Origin: DATKSG01 sp035531775 | GTDB lineage: Bacteria; Actinomycetota; Acidimicrobiia; Acidimicrobiales; UBA8190 | Length of the DNA stretch: 12,447 bases | Reading direction: 5' to 3' | NCBI GenBank assembly: GCA_035531775.1 | Contig: DATKSG010000063.1 | Coordinates: 1 to 12,447 of the forward strand | Shown: piece by piece, positions 1-5,677 of the stretch | How positions within the stretch are numbered: the stretch's first letter is position 1 | Layout of the letters: every line of letters begins with the position of its first letter | Translations under genes and position numbers: made by a program | Notes under the pieces: model-generated | Database searches by the model: none | The model's input: only the letters and a program-made list of their open reading frames with translations | What the model was told of the DNA's origin: nothing

Positions 1-1989
1 CAGCCGCTCGACCAGGGCGCGGGCCCGGGCGGCGACGTTGTCGGCGGTGAAGCCCAGATGTTCGAGCACTGTCGGGCCCGGGGCCGAGGCGCCGAAGCGG
101 TCGATGCCCAGTGCCTCGTCGGCGTAGCGCTCCCACCCGAAGGGGGAGGCCGCTTCCACAGACAGGGTGGGGACCGATGGAGGCAGGACGCCGTGGCGGT
201 AGGTCTCGTCCTGGATGGCGAAGAGCTCCCACGACGGCAGCGACACCACGGTGGCGGCGAGCGGTGGTCCGCCGTGGCCGCCGGCCAGCAGCTCGGCCGC
301 CGCCAGACATAGCTGCACCTCGCTGCCCGTCCCCACCAGGACGACGTTGGCGCCGGGGCCGGCGGCTCGCAGGACGTACCCGCCGCGTCTCACGCCCTCG
401 AAGGCGTCAGCCGTGCCGTCGAGGACGGGGAGCGACTGGCGCGACAGCACCAAGGCGGTGGGACCGTCGGAGTCGACGGCCACGCGCCAGGCGTGCGCGC
501 ACTCGTTGGCATCGGCCGGCCGTATGACGCGTAGTCCCGGCATGGCCCGCATGGCGGCCAGGTGCTCGACCGGCTGATGCGTGGGGCCGTCCTCGCCCAG
601 GCCCACCGAGTCATGGGTCCACGAGTAGACGACGTGGGCCTCAGACAGCGCCGCCAGGCGGACGGCCGGGCGCATGTAGTCGCTGAAGATGAAGAAGGTG
701 CCACCAACCGGCACCACCCCGCCGTGGAGGGCCAACCCGTTCATGACGCCGCCCATGGCGTGCTCGCGGATGCCGTAGTGCACCTGCAGGCCGGTGGGGT
801 TGCCCTTGGCCTGGGTGGCGGCGTCGGCCAGCTCCACGCCGGTGTTCTCGGTGAGATCGGCGCTCCCGGCCAGCAATCCGGGGATGACGTCGGCGGTGGC
901 GTCGATGCAGGCCTTCAAGGCCCGGCGCGTGGCCATGTCCGTGCCGGCTTCGAATGTCGGTAGCTTGCTCTCCCAACCCTGCAGGCCGCGGCCAGCCATG
1001 CAGGCTTCCCATACGGCCCGGTCTCCGCGGTAGTCGTCGAAGCGCGCCTGCCAGGCGGCGCGCCACTGGCGCCCCTTGGCGCCGCACTCCCGGTAGTACT
1101 CCACCACTTCGTCGGGCACCCAGAACTGCTCGTCGGGCGGAAGTCCGAGGATCTCCTTGGTCCGCCTGATCTCCTCGGCCCCGAAGGGCGACCCGTGGGC
1201 GGCGGCGGTGTCCGTTTTGGTGGGGGAGGGCCAGCCGATGTGACTGCGCAGCACGAGCATGGACGGCTGGTCGTCCACGGCCATGGCCCGGCGCAGGGCG
1301 GCCTCGAGCACCTCGGTGTCGTTGGCCACCTCGCCGAGGACCTCGGTGTGCCAGCCGTAGGACTCGAAGCGGGCCGGCACGTCGTCGTCGTAGGACAGCT
1401 CGGTAGGCCCGTCGATGGTGATGTGGTTGTCGTCGTAGACGTAGATGAGCCGGCCCAACCCCAGGTGGCCGGCCAACGAGGCGCACTCGTGGCTGATCCC
1501 CTCCATTAGGTCGCCGTCGGAGCAGATGACGAAGGTGTGGTGGTCCACCAGCTCGGGGCCGAAGCGCGACCGGAGCCACCGCTCGGCCAGCCCCAGGCCG
1601 ACACCGTTGGCCATGCCCTGCCCGAGCGGCCCGGTGGTCACCTCGACCCCGGCCGTGTGGTGGACCTCGGGATGGCCCGGCGTCGCGCTGCCCCACTGAC
1701 GGAACTGGCGCAGGTCGTCCAGGGTCAGCCCGTAGCCGGTGAGATACAGCATGCTGTAAAGCAAGATCGAGGCGTGCCCGCACGACAGCACGAACCGGTC
1801 GCGGTCGGGCCAATGCGGGTCGGTCGGGTCGTGGCGCATGACGCTGGTGAACAGCACGTGAGCCAGCGGGGCGAGGGCCATGGCCGTGCCCGAGTGTCCC
1901 GAGTTGGCCTGCTGTGGGGCGTCCATGGCCAGGCCGCGGATGACGTTGATGCCCAGCTGTTCCACGGCGCCGGGTCCTGTGTCGCTCAC
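1..1989 (-). CDS. tkt: Transketolase, C-terminus cut by the window edge
   Basis: Transketolase moves two-carbon ketol units between sugar phosphates in the pentose phosphate pathway, using thiamine diphosphate (TPP) and a divalent metal. The minus-strand frame is open for 663 codons to the edge, close to the family's usual 660-700 residues, so only a few residues are missing. Visible landmarks are SGHSG (30-34, where most relatives have SGHPG), GHASILLY (71-78), TPGHPE (103-108), the TPP/metal motif from GDLMEG (159-164) to N188, AHGSPFG (264-270), the catalytic-Glu motif GIREHAMG (406-413), FSDYMRPAVRLAAL (435-448), the THDSVGLGEDGPTHQP block (458-473), and a C-terminal domain from about 540. 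The GTG start at 1989 follows a -10-like TACGGT by 7 nt. It lies 44 nt downstream of the FIST gene on the same strand. Family assignment is certain; the role as main pentose-phosphate enzyme is inferred. Confidence 0.96.
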   Translation of the reverse strand, partial: MSDTGPGAVEQLGINVIRGLAMDAPQQANSGHSGTAMALAPLAHVLFTSVMRHDPTDPHWPDRDRFVLSCGHASILLYSMLYLTGYGLTLDDLRQFRQWGSATPGHPEVHHTAGVEVTTGPLGQGMANGVGLGLAERWLRSRFGPELVDHHTFVICSDGDLMEGISHECASLAGHLGLGRLIYVYDDNHITIDGPTELSYDDDVPARFESYGWHTEVLGEVANDTEVLEAALRRAMAVDDQPSMLVLRSHIGWPSPTKTDTAAAHGSPFGAEEIRRTKEILGLPPDEQFWVPDEVVEYYRECGAKGRQWRAAWQARFDDYRGDRAVWEACMAGRGLQGWESKLPTFEAGTDMATRRALKACIDATADVIPGLLAGSADLTENTGVELADAATQAKGNPTGLQVHYGIREHAMGGVMNGLALHGGVVPVGGTFFIFSDYMRPAVRLAALSEAHVVYSWTHDSVGLGEDGPTHQPVEHLAAMRAMPGLRVIRPADANECAHAWRVAVDSDGPTALVLSRQSLPVLDGTADAFEGVRRGGYVLRAAGPGANVVLVGTGSEVQLCLAAAELLAGGHGGPPLAATVVSLPSWELFAIQDETYRHGVLPPSVPTLSVEAASPFGWERYADEALGIDRFGASAPGPTVLEHLGFTADNVAARARALVERL

Positions 1990-2024
1990 GTGACCCACCG
2001 TACCCGTTCGTTCCCGCCGGCCAA
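1990..2024 (-). promoter_or_regulatory. Predicted tkt promoter with an inverted repeat
   Basis: Read on the minus strand, TTGGCC (2024-2019) and TACGGT (2002-1997) are separated by 16 nt, matching a housekeeping sigma -35/-10 layout. The GTG start of tkt begins 7 nt after the -10 box, where transcription would start, so the mRNA is predicted to be leaderless. An inverted repeat, CCCGTT (2003-2008) and AACGGG (2023-2028), brackets the spacer and touches the -10 box; it could be an operator. Prediction from sequence pattern only. Confidence 0.5.
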
Positions 2025-2033
2025 CGGGCGCCT

Positions 2034-3191
2034 TCAGGGCGTGGCCGGCAGGTCGCGCAGCAAGGCCACCGACGCCGTGAAGCCATGGAGGAAGTTGTGC
2101 GAGCCCACCGGACCGATCTCACCGGCGGCGAATAGCCCGGCCACAGCCAGTGGCCCCAGGAGGTCGGCCAGGACGCCTACGTCGTGATCGGGCTCCTCGA
2201 ACAGGCGCGTGCCGCGGCCATTGCAGGTGAACAGCAGGGCCCCGTCGGCCCGCCGGCCCAGCAGCAGCGCCCGCAGGTCCTCGTCGGCCGAGTCGGCGTC
2301 GCGCAGATGGAACTGCACGGTCGTGCCCACCGGGACGACGTCGCCGACGGCCATGGCCCCACTCGAGCGGTCGGCCCCCACAACGTTGCGCACCAGGAAA
2401 TCGCCGCGCCCGAAGCGCTCGCGGTGCTCGTCGATGACCCGGCCCAGGTGCAGGCCCCCGGCCTCGAGGCGGCGGATCTCGTCGCCCGACAGGGTGTCGT
2501 TGGCCTGGCTCACCAGGCGCTCCAGGGCGGGGCGCCCGGCCAGCTCGAAGATGACGTTGCCCTCGGACCTGGTCACCACCAGCGGATGGCCGAAGGGCCG
2601 GCACCCCTGTGACACCACGGCTTCTACTCCGACGCCGGGGCCGAGCAGGGCGCCCACGGCGCCGTGGGTGCGCACCGAGGTGCCGAGCACGAGCCGGTTG
2701 CCTCCGGGCCCGCGCCCGGCCGAGGCCATGCCGCCGATGACGGCCAAGCCCGGGTGCAACGTCTCTAAGGCGGCCAGCGCCTCCTCGGCCGGGAAGCTGT
2801 AGGGATCGCCCAGCAGCAGTAGCGCCTGGGGCTCGAAGCTGAGCAGCTCGGGCCAACCGGTGAGCACCGGTGGGCGTTGTGCCCCGGAGGCCTCGAGCGA
2901 CACGGGAAGCAAGGGGCCGGTGCGCCCGGCGAACAGGGCGACCGCCGCGCTCTGCTCCACCTCGCGATAGGGCCCGGCCACCGACTCCGCCGCGCACCCC
3001 ATGAGCACGAGCGGGTGCAGCACGCTGTCGATGGCCCGGGCGGCGTCCTCCAGGGCGCCGGCGTGCGGCGGGGTCACGAACACCACGACCAGGTCGGGGC
3101 GCTCGCCCAGGCGCTCGAGCACCTCGCCGGCCACCTCGCCCACGGCGTGGGCCGTCACCGGGTGCTCGCTCAGGGCGGCGGCGAAGGGCAC
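2034..3191 (-). CDS. FIST N- and C-domain sensory protein
   Basis: FIST domains (F-box and intracellular signal transduction) are predicted small-ligand sensors, often genomic partners of signalling or amino-acid metabolism genes; no exact ligand is established here. With the GTG start at 3191 the protein has 385 residues. The N-terminal FIST half contains PDLVVVFVTPPHAGALEDAA, then MGCAAES and an IGGMASAG segment. The FIST_C half ends with GALLFTCNGRGTRLF, VAGLFAAGEIGPVG and NFLHGFTAS, which are typical of the family. There is no signal peptide or membrane segment, so it is probably cytoplasmic. An upstream GTG (3239) would add 16 low-complexity residues, but a TAGGGT box 7 nt before 3191 argues for the shorter start. 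It is divergent from the thioesterase gene and followed on the same strand by tkt. Domain call is firm; function is unknown. Confidence 0.9.
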   Translation of the reverse strand: MPFAAALSEHPVTAHAVGEVAGEVLERLGERPDLVVVFVTPPHAGALEDAARAIDSVLHPLVLMGCAAESVAGPYREVEQSAAVALFAGRTGPLLPVSLEASGAQRPPVLTGWPELLSFEPQALLLLGDPYSFPAEEALAALETLHPGLAVIGGMASAGRGPGGNRLVLGTSVRTHGAVGALLGPGVGVEAVVSQGCRPFGHPLVVTRSEGNVIFELAGRPALERLVSQANDTLSGDEIRRLEAGGLHLGRVIDEHRERFGRGDFLVRNVVGADRSSGAMAVGDVVPVGTTVQFHLRDADSADEDLRALLLGRRADGALLFTCNGRGTRLFEEPDHDVGVLADLLGPLAVAGLFAAGEIGPVGSHNFLHGFTASVALLRDLPATP

Positions 3192-3226
3192 GCAGCCGAC
3201 CCTACCGGCGGCTGCGGTACCGTCAG
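3192..3226 (-). promoter_or_regulatory. Predicted FIST promoter, leaderless type
   Basis: On the minus strand, CTGACG (3226-3221; four of six match TTGACA) lies 16 nt before TAGGGT (3204-3199). The next start codon, GTG at 3191, begins 7 nt after that box, so the transcript would begin at or next to the start codon. The element interlocks with the thioesterase promoter on the other strand. Prediction only. Confidence 0.5.
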
Positions 3227-3229
3227 CCG
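3193..3229. repeat. Triple CAGCCG / CGGCTG repeat between divergent starts
   Basis: CAGCCG occurs at 3193-3198 and 3224-3229, with its inverse CGGCTG at 3209-3214 between them (gaps of 10 and 9 nt). Each gap holds one of the two -10 boxes. The outer copies are 31 bp apart, about three helical turns. This could be a shared operator for the FIST and thioesterase promoters, but six-base GC-rich repeats are not rare in this DNA. Confidence 0.35.
3196..3229 (+). promoter_or_regulatory. Predicted thioesterase-trmI operon promoter
   Basis: TACCGT (3218-3223) ends 6 nt before the ATG at 3230, with a weak -35 candidate CCGACC (3196-3201) 16 nt upstream. Transcription would start at the A of the ATG, giving a leaderless message. 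The tight downstream genes lack comparable boxes, so this is the likely promoter for the row up to trmI. Confidence 0.5.
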
Positions 3230-3655
3230 ATGGCGCCACCGATGCAGGTCCCTCCCAATTGCGACCTCACCTTGGGCATGGTGTGCGTGGAGAAGGACGA
3301 ACCGGGGCACACCGTCTGGCGCATGGCCGCCGACGAGCGCTTCACCAATCCGGCCGGGACCATCCAAGGCGGCTTCGTGGCCGCCTTCTGCGACTCGGCC
3401 ATGGGGGCGGCCACCGTCACCTGGGCGCGGGGGCGCAAGGTGTACTCGGCCAACGCCGAGCTCAAGGTCAGCTTCATGGCCCCGGTTCGCCCCGAAGGGT
3501 TCCTCACGTGCCGGGCCAGGGTGGTCTCGGGTGGGGGAAGGGTGGCCTTTGTGGAGGCCGAGGTGGTCGACGACGCCGAGCGCCTGGTGGCCAAAGCCAG
3601 CTCGACCTATATCCTGGCCCCCCGGGACGCCGACAACGAGGAGCGACGTGGCTGA
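3230..3655 (+). CDS. PaaI-type hotdog-fold acyl-CoA thioesterase
   Basis: The 141-residue protein is the usual size of a single hotdog-domain thioesterase, an enzyme that hydrolyses acyl-CoA in the cytoplasm. The active-site segment is NPAGTIQGGFVAAFCDSAMG (40-59): N40, the GG at 47-48 and D55 match the PaaI/4HBT pattern. Gln46 stands where classical PaaI has His, as also seen in QGG-type relatives. The strand VYSANAELKVSFMAPVRPEG (71-90) is the usual second conserved block. The ATG at 3230 is chosen because a -10-like box ends 6 nt upstream. The gene overlaps the next one by 8 nt and opens the operon leading to trmI. The substrate cannot be deduced. Confidence 0.88.
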   Translation: MAPPMQVPPNCDLTLGMVCVEKDEPGHTVWRMAADERFTNPAGTIQGGFVAAFCDSAMGAATVTWARGRKVYSANAELKVSFMAPVRPEGFLTCRARVVSGGGRVAFVEAEVVDDAERLVAKASSTYILAPRDADNEERRG

Positions 3656-3989
3656 ACGAGCAGGGCGAGGGGCCCGGAGCATCCCGGGCTCGGGCGGCGA
3701 GGTCGTCCAACTCGTAATCGACTACGCCAAGCAGGAGACGCTGGGCCCGATCAAGGGGCTCGGGCGTTTCCTGGCTTTCGGCGTGGTCGGCTCGGTGTTC
3801 TTGGCCCTGGGCCTCGCCGTGCTGCTGCTGGCCGGGCTCAGGGCCTTGCAGACCGAGACCGGCACCACCTTCGCCGGGTCCATGACCTGGGTCCCGTACC
3901 TGGTCACCGCCGGCGCCGCCTTGCTGGTAGCGGTGACCGCGGCGTGGCGCATCGCCCGGGGCCCAGCCCGGCGCAAGAGGAAGGCGTGA
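3648..3989 (+). CDS. Small two-helix membrane protein, holin-superfamily-like
   Basis: The GTG start, with GAGGAG (3638-3643) as ribosome site, lies inside the end of the thioesterase gene. The 113-residue product has a polar N-terminus, a short amphipathic stretch (VIDYAKQETLGPIKGLGR, 23-40), two hydrophobic helices (about 41-64 and 81-100) and a strongly basic tail (RKRKA end). This layout resembles chromosomal actinobacterial proteins annotated as phage holin family (Phage_holin_3_6 type), although nothing phage-like surrounds it. The neighbouring small proteins are also membrane-associated, so they may act together. The specific function is unknown; the reading frame is well supported by overlap and composition. 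Confidence 0.75.
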   Translation: MAERAGRGARSIPGSGGEVVQLVIDYAKQETLGPIKGLGRFLAFGVVGSVFLALGLAVLLLAGLRALQTETGTTFAGSMTWVPYLVTAGAALLVAVTAAWRIARGPARRKRKA

Positions 3990-3991
3990 CT

Positions 3992-4201
3992 ATGTCGAGC
4001 ACGGCTCGGATCACCCGCGACGACATCGAGGGCAAGCTGCGTGAGCTCTCGGGCGAGATCGACGACCAAGTCGAGTCGGCACGACCGCGCCTGGTGGCCG
4101 GGGCGGCGGCCGGCGTGGTGGTGGTGGTGCTGGTGGCCTACCTGTGGGGCCGTCGCCGGGGCCGGGCCCGCTCGGCCGTCGTCGAGATCCGCCGGCTCTA
4201 G
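3992..4201 (+). CDS. Small single-pass membrane protein of unknown function
   Basis: The 69-residue product begins at an ATG 2 nt after the preceding stop, with a purine-rich AAGAGGAAGG upstream. Residues 7-32 are charged and probably helical (RITRDDIEGKLRELSGEIDD). Residues about 34-52 form a valine-rich membrane helix encoded partly by a GTG-codon run. A basic RRRGRAR segment and a short VVEIRRL end follow, suggesting a positive-inside cytoplasmic tail. The organisation resembles DUF3618-like small membrane proteins, but I cannot assign it to that family with certainty. It sits between two other small proteins in the thioesterase-trmI row. Confidence 0.72.
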   Translation: MSSTARITRDDIEGKLRELSGEIDDQVESARPRLVAGAAAGVVVVVLVAYLWGRRRGRARSAVVEIRRL

Positions 4202-4216
4202 AGCGGACCGCCGACC

Positions 4217-4438
4217 GTGGACCGCTTGCTCGGCGCTCTCGTGACCCGGGGGGTTCGCCGCGGCCTCGGGGGGGAGCCGCTGTGGCTGGCCGTGGGCCTG
4301 GCCGCCTGGCTGGTGCGCCGGGCCCGGCGCTCGGAGCCCCCGGTGGTCTGGAGCGGCCGGCTGGCCCCGGGGCAGAGCTTGGTCATCGGAGCCAGGGGCC
4401 CCGACGCCGGCCGACGCTCCTCAGCGGCCGCCGGGTGA
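4217..4438 (+). CDS. Small basic protein of unknown function
   Basis: The 73-residue GTG-started frame lies 15 nt after the preceding gene and ends in a GTGA overlap with trmI, the arrangement of translationally coupled genes. It has a basic N-terminal region (TRGVRRGLGG), a short hydrophobic stretch (PLWLAVGLAAWLV, 21-33) followed by RRARR, and a segment VVWSGRLAPGQSLVI (43-57) that looks like a beta-rich piece. Third codon positions are strongly G/C, as in its neighbours. The hydrophobic part is short for a full membrane helix. I do not recognise the family; existence of the gene rests on position, overlap and codon use. Confidence 0.6.
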   Translation: MDRLLGALVTRGVRRGLGGEPLWLAVGLAAWLVRRARRSEPPVVWSGRLAPGQSLVIGARGPDAGRRSSAAAG

Positions 4439-5235
4439 CGACCGGCGCCGACGCCCCTTCGCCCCGACTAGCTGCCGGCGAGCGGGTCCTGCTCATCGAC
4501 CCCAAAGAGCGCCGGTACCTGCTCAAGCTGGTGGCCGGGTCCAGCTTCCACACTCACGCCGGCATCGTGAGCCACGACGACGTGATCGGCATGGAGGAGG
4601 GCGGGTCGGTGACGGGGTCGACGGGCCGGCGCTTCCTGGTGGTGCGGCCCACCCTGGCCGACGTGGTGCTCAAGATGCCCCGCGGCGCCCAGGTGATCTA
4701 TCCGAAGGACTTAGGCGCCATCTTGCTGGCGGCCGACATCGGTCCGGGCATGCGCGTCCTCGAGGCCGGCGTCGGGTCGGGGGCGCTGTCGATGGCCCTG
4801 TTGCGCGGTGGAGCCCGGGTCGTGGGCTATGAGCTGCGGGCCGACTTCGCCGAGCAGGCCAAGGCCAACGTGCACAGCTACCTGGGCCCCGACGCCGCCT
4901 ACCAGGTGGAGGAGCGCGACGTGTACCAGGGCATCGACGAGACCGGGTTGGACCGGGTGGTGCTCGACCTGCCCGAACCATGGCGGGCGCTGCCCCACGT
5001 GGCCAAGGCCTTGCGCCGCGGCGGGATCCTGCTGTCGTACCTACCGTCCATAACGCAGGTGGCCGAGCTGCGCGGCGCCCTCGGTGCCCACGGCTTCGGC
5101 CTGGCCGAGACCTCCGAGGTGCTGCGTCGGACGTGGCACGTGGAGGCCCGCTCGGTCCGTCCTGACCACCGCATGGTGGCCCACACCGGGTTCCTCACCA
5201 CGGCCCGGTTGCTCGCCCCCGAGCCGGCCGGCTAG
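4435..5235 (+). CDS. trmI: tRNA (adenine-58-N1)-methyltransferase TrmI
   Basis: TrmI uses S-adenosylmethionine to make m1A58 in the T-loop of tRNAs, stabilising their fold. The 266-residue protein follows the plan of Mycobacterium Rv2118c: an N-terminal beta domain (about 12-75, with FHTHAGIVSHDDVIG at 38-52), the MPRGAQVIYPKD block (81-92), the SAM-binding loop LEAGVGSGAL (109-118), YELRADFAEQA (132-142), the catalytic-region motif LDLPEPW (177-183), and the C-terminal RPDHRMVAHTGFL (242-254). The GTG start at 4435 overlaps the previous stop as GTGA; upstream codons in the same open frame are a shadow of the small genes. Its stop codon shares CTAG with the convergent ferredoxin. One rare TTA leucine codon is present (4711-4713). 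Confidence 0.95.
   Translation: MTTGADAPSPRLAAGERVLLIDPKERRYLLKLVAGSSFHTHAGIVSHDDVIGMEEGGSVTGSTGRRFLVVRPTLADVVLKMPRGAQVIYPKDLGAILLAADIGPGMRVLEAGVGSGALSMALLRGGARVVGYELRADFAEQAKANVHSYLGPDAAYQVEERDVYQGIDETGLDRVVLDLPEPWRALPHVAKALRRGGILLSYLPSITQVAELRGALGAHGFGLAETSEVLRRTWHVEARSVRPDHRMVAHTGFLTTARLLAPEPAG
5232..5235. other. CTAG shared by two convergent stop codons
   Basis: The palindrome CTAG supplies TAG for trmI on the plus strand (5233-5235) and TAG for the ferredoxin gene on the minus strand (5234-5232). The genes therefore overlap by 4 bp tail to tail, leaving no room for an intrinsic terminator between them. Confidence 0.9.
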
Positions 5236-5468
5236 CCCTGCTCGATGAAGATGCACTCCCCGGGGCACTCCTCGGCCGCCTCGGTCACGGCGTCCTCGAG
5301 GTCGGCGGGCACGGCGGCCATGCCGGCCGAGCCGCCCGGCTCGTTCTTCACCTGGTCGCCTTCCTTCACGTAGGCGAGCCCGTCGTCGAGCAGGGTGAAG
5401 ACGGCCGGCGCGATCTCCTCGCACAGCCCGTCACCGGTGCACAGATCCTGGTCGATCCAGACCTTCAT
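5232..5468 (-). CDS. Small single-cluster ferredoxin
   Basis: This 78-residue electron carrier has cysteines at 10, 16, 68 and 72: CTGDGLC near the N-terminus and ECPGEC near the C-terminus. The position of the second cluster cysteine in CxxCxxC ferredoxins is Asp13, giving CxxDxxC. This pattern suggests a [3Fe-4S] cluster, as in P450-partner ferredoxins, or an Asp-ligated [4Fe-4S] cluster as in Pyrococcus ferredoxin. The middle is acidic and short; no membrane segment is seen. The ATG at 5468 gives the family's usual MKVWID start; the long open frame upstream is noncoding. The gene lies convergent with trmI and divergent from arc, with a strong predicted promoter of its own. Its redox partner is not visible in the window. 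Confidence 0.92.
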   Translation of the reverse strand: MKVWIDQDLCTGDGLCEEIAPAVFTLLDDGLAYVKEGDQVKNEPGGSAGMAAVPADLEDAVTEAAEECPGECIFIEQG

Positions 5469-5512
5469 CAGCTGCTCTCGGCCTCTCGTGACTCGGGGAA
5501 CGTGCCCCTCGG

Positions 5513-5542
5513 ACGGTAACGACGCCTCTGTCGCGGTGTCAA
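5513..5542 (-). promoter_or_regulatory. Strong predicted ferredoxin promoter
   Basis: On the minus strand, a perfect TTGACA (5542-5537) is followed after 18 nt by TACCGT (5518-5513). It is the only full -35 consensus seen among the promoters here. Transcription would start near 5506, giving a leader of nearly 40 nt with a modest GAGAG ribosome site (5479-5475) before the ATG. Prediction from sequence only. Confidence 0.65.
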
Positions 5543-5616
5543 CCTGCGGCGGGCCCCGAAGCTTACCGGTCCCATGACGGCCCTCCCCGCACAGTGGCCC
5601 TGCGCGCACCCAGGGC

Positions 5617-5630
5617 GCGCCGATCGGCGC
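5617..5630. promoter_or_regulatory. 14-bp perfect palindrome over the arc -35 region
   Basis: GCGCCGATCGGCGC equals its own reverse complement. It is centred at 5623.5, about 18.5 bp before the arc -10 box, and covers the place of the -35 element (GCCGAT, 17-nt spacer). A nearly identical sequence occupies the same place in the dop promoter. Candidate repressor or activator site; the binding protein is unknown. Confidence 0.5.
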
Positions 5631-5647
5631 CAAGCCCGGTGTATGGT
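5619..5647 (+). promoter_or_regulatory. Predicted arc promoter
   Basis: TATGGT (5642-5647) is the -10 candidate and GCCGAT (5619-5624) occupies the -35 place with a 17-nt spacer. Transcription would begin near 5654, which leaves a leader of about 24 nt and excludes the upstream GTG codons of the long open frame as starts. Confidence 0.45.
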
Positions 5648-5677
5648 CCGAGAGAGAGGCCCAAGCGAGCGAGGGAG

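Noticed and set aside
641..2122. Minus-strand open frame of 493 codons overlapping tkt
   Set aside because: It is out of frame with the clear transketolase translation, is very rich in Arg, Pro and Gly, and shows no family motifs.
3648..3989. Prophage remnant suggested by the holin-like protein
   Set aside because: No lysin, integrase, attachment repeats or composition change is nearby, and the gene is embedded in a housekeeping-type operon. Holin-superfamily proteins of this kind are common in actinobacterial chromosomes.
4111..4140. GTG-rich microsatellite in the 69-residue membrane protein gene
   Set aside because: The short run encodes the valine-rich membrane helix and is too short and imperfect to suggest phase variation.
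2766..4713. Rare TTA leucine codons in FIST (2766-2768) and trmI (4711-4713) as a bldA-like control
   Set aside because: Only two single codons were noticed, in unrelated genes, and bldA-type control is established for Streptomyces, not for this kind of organism.
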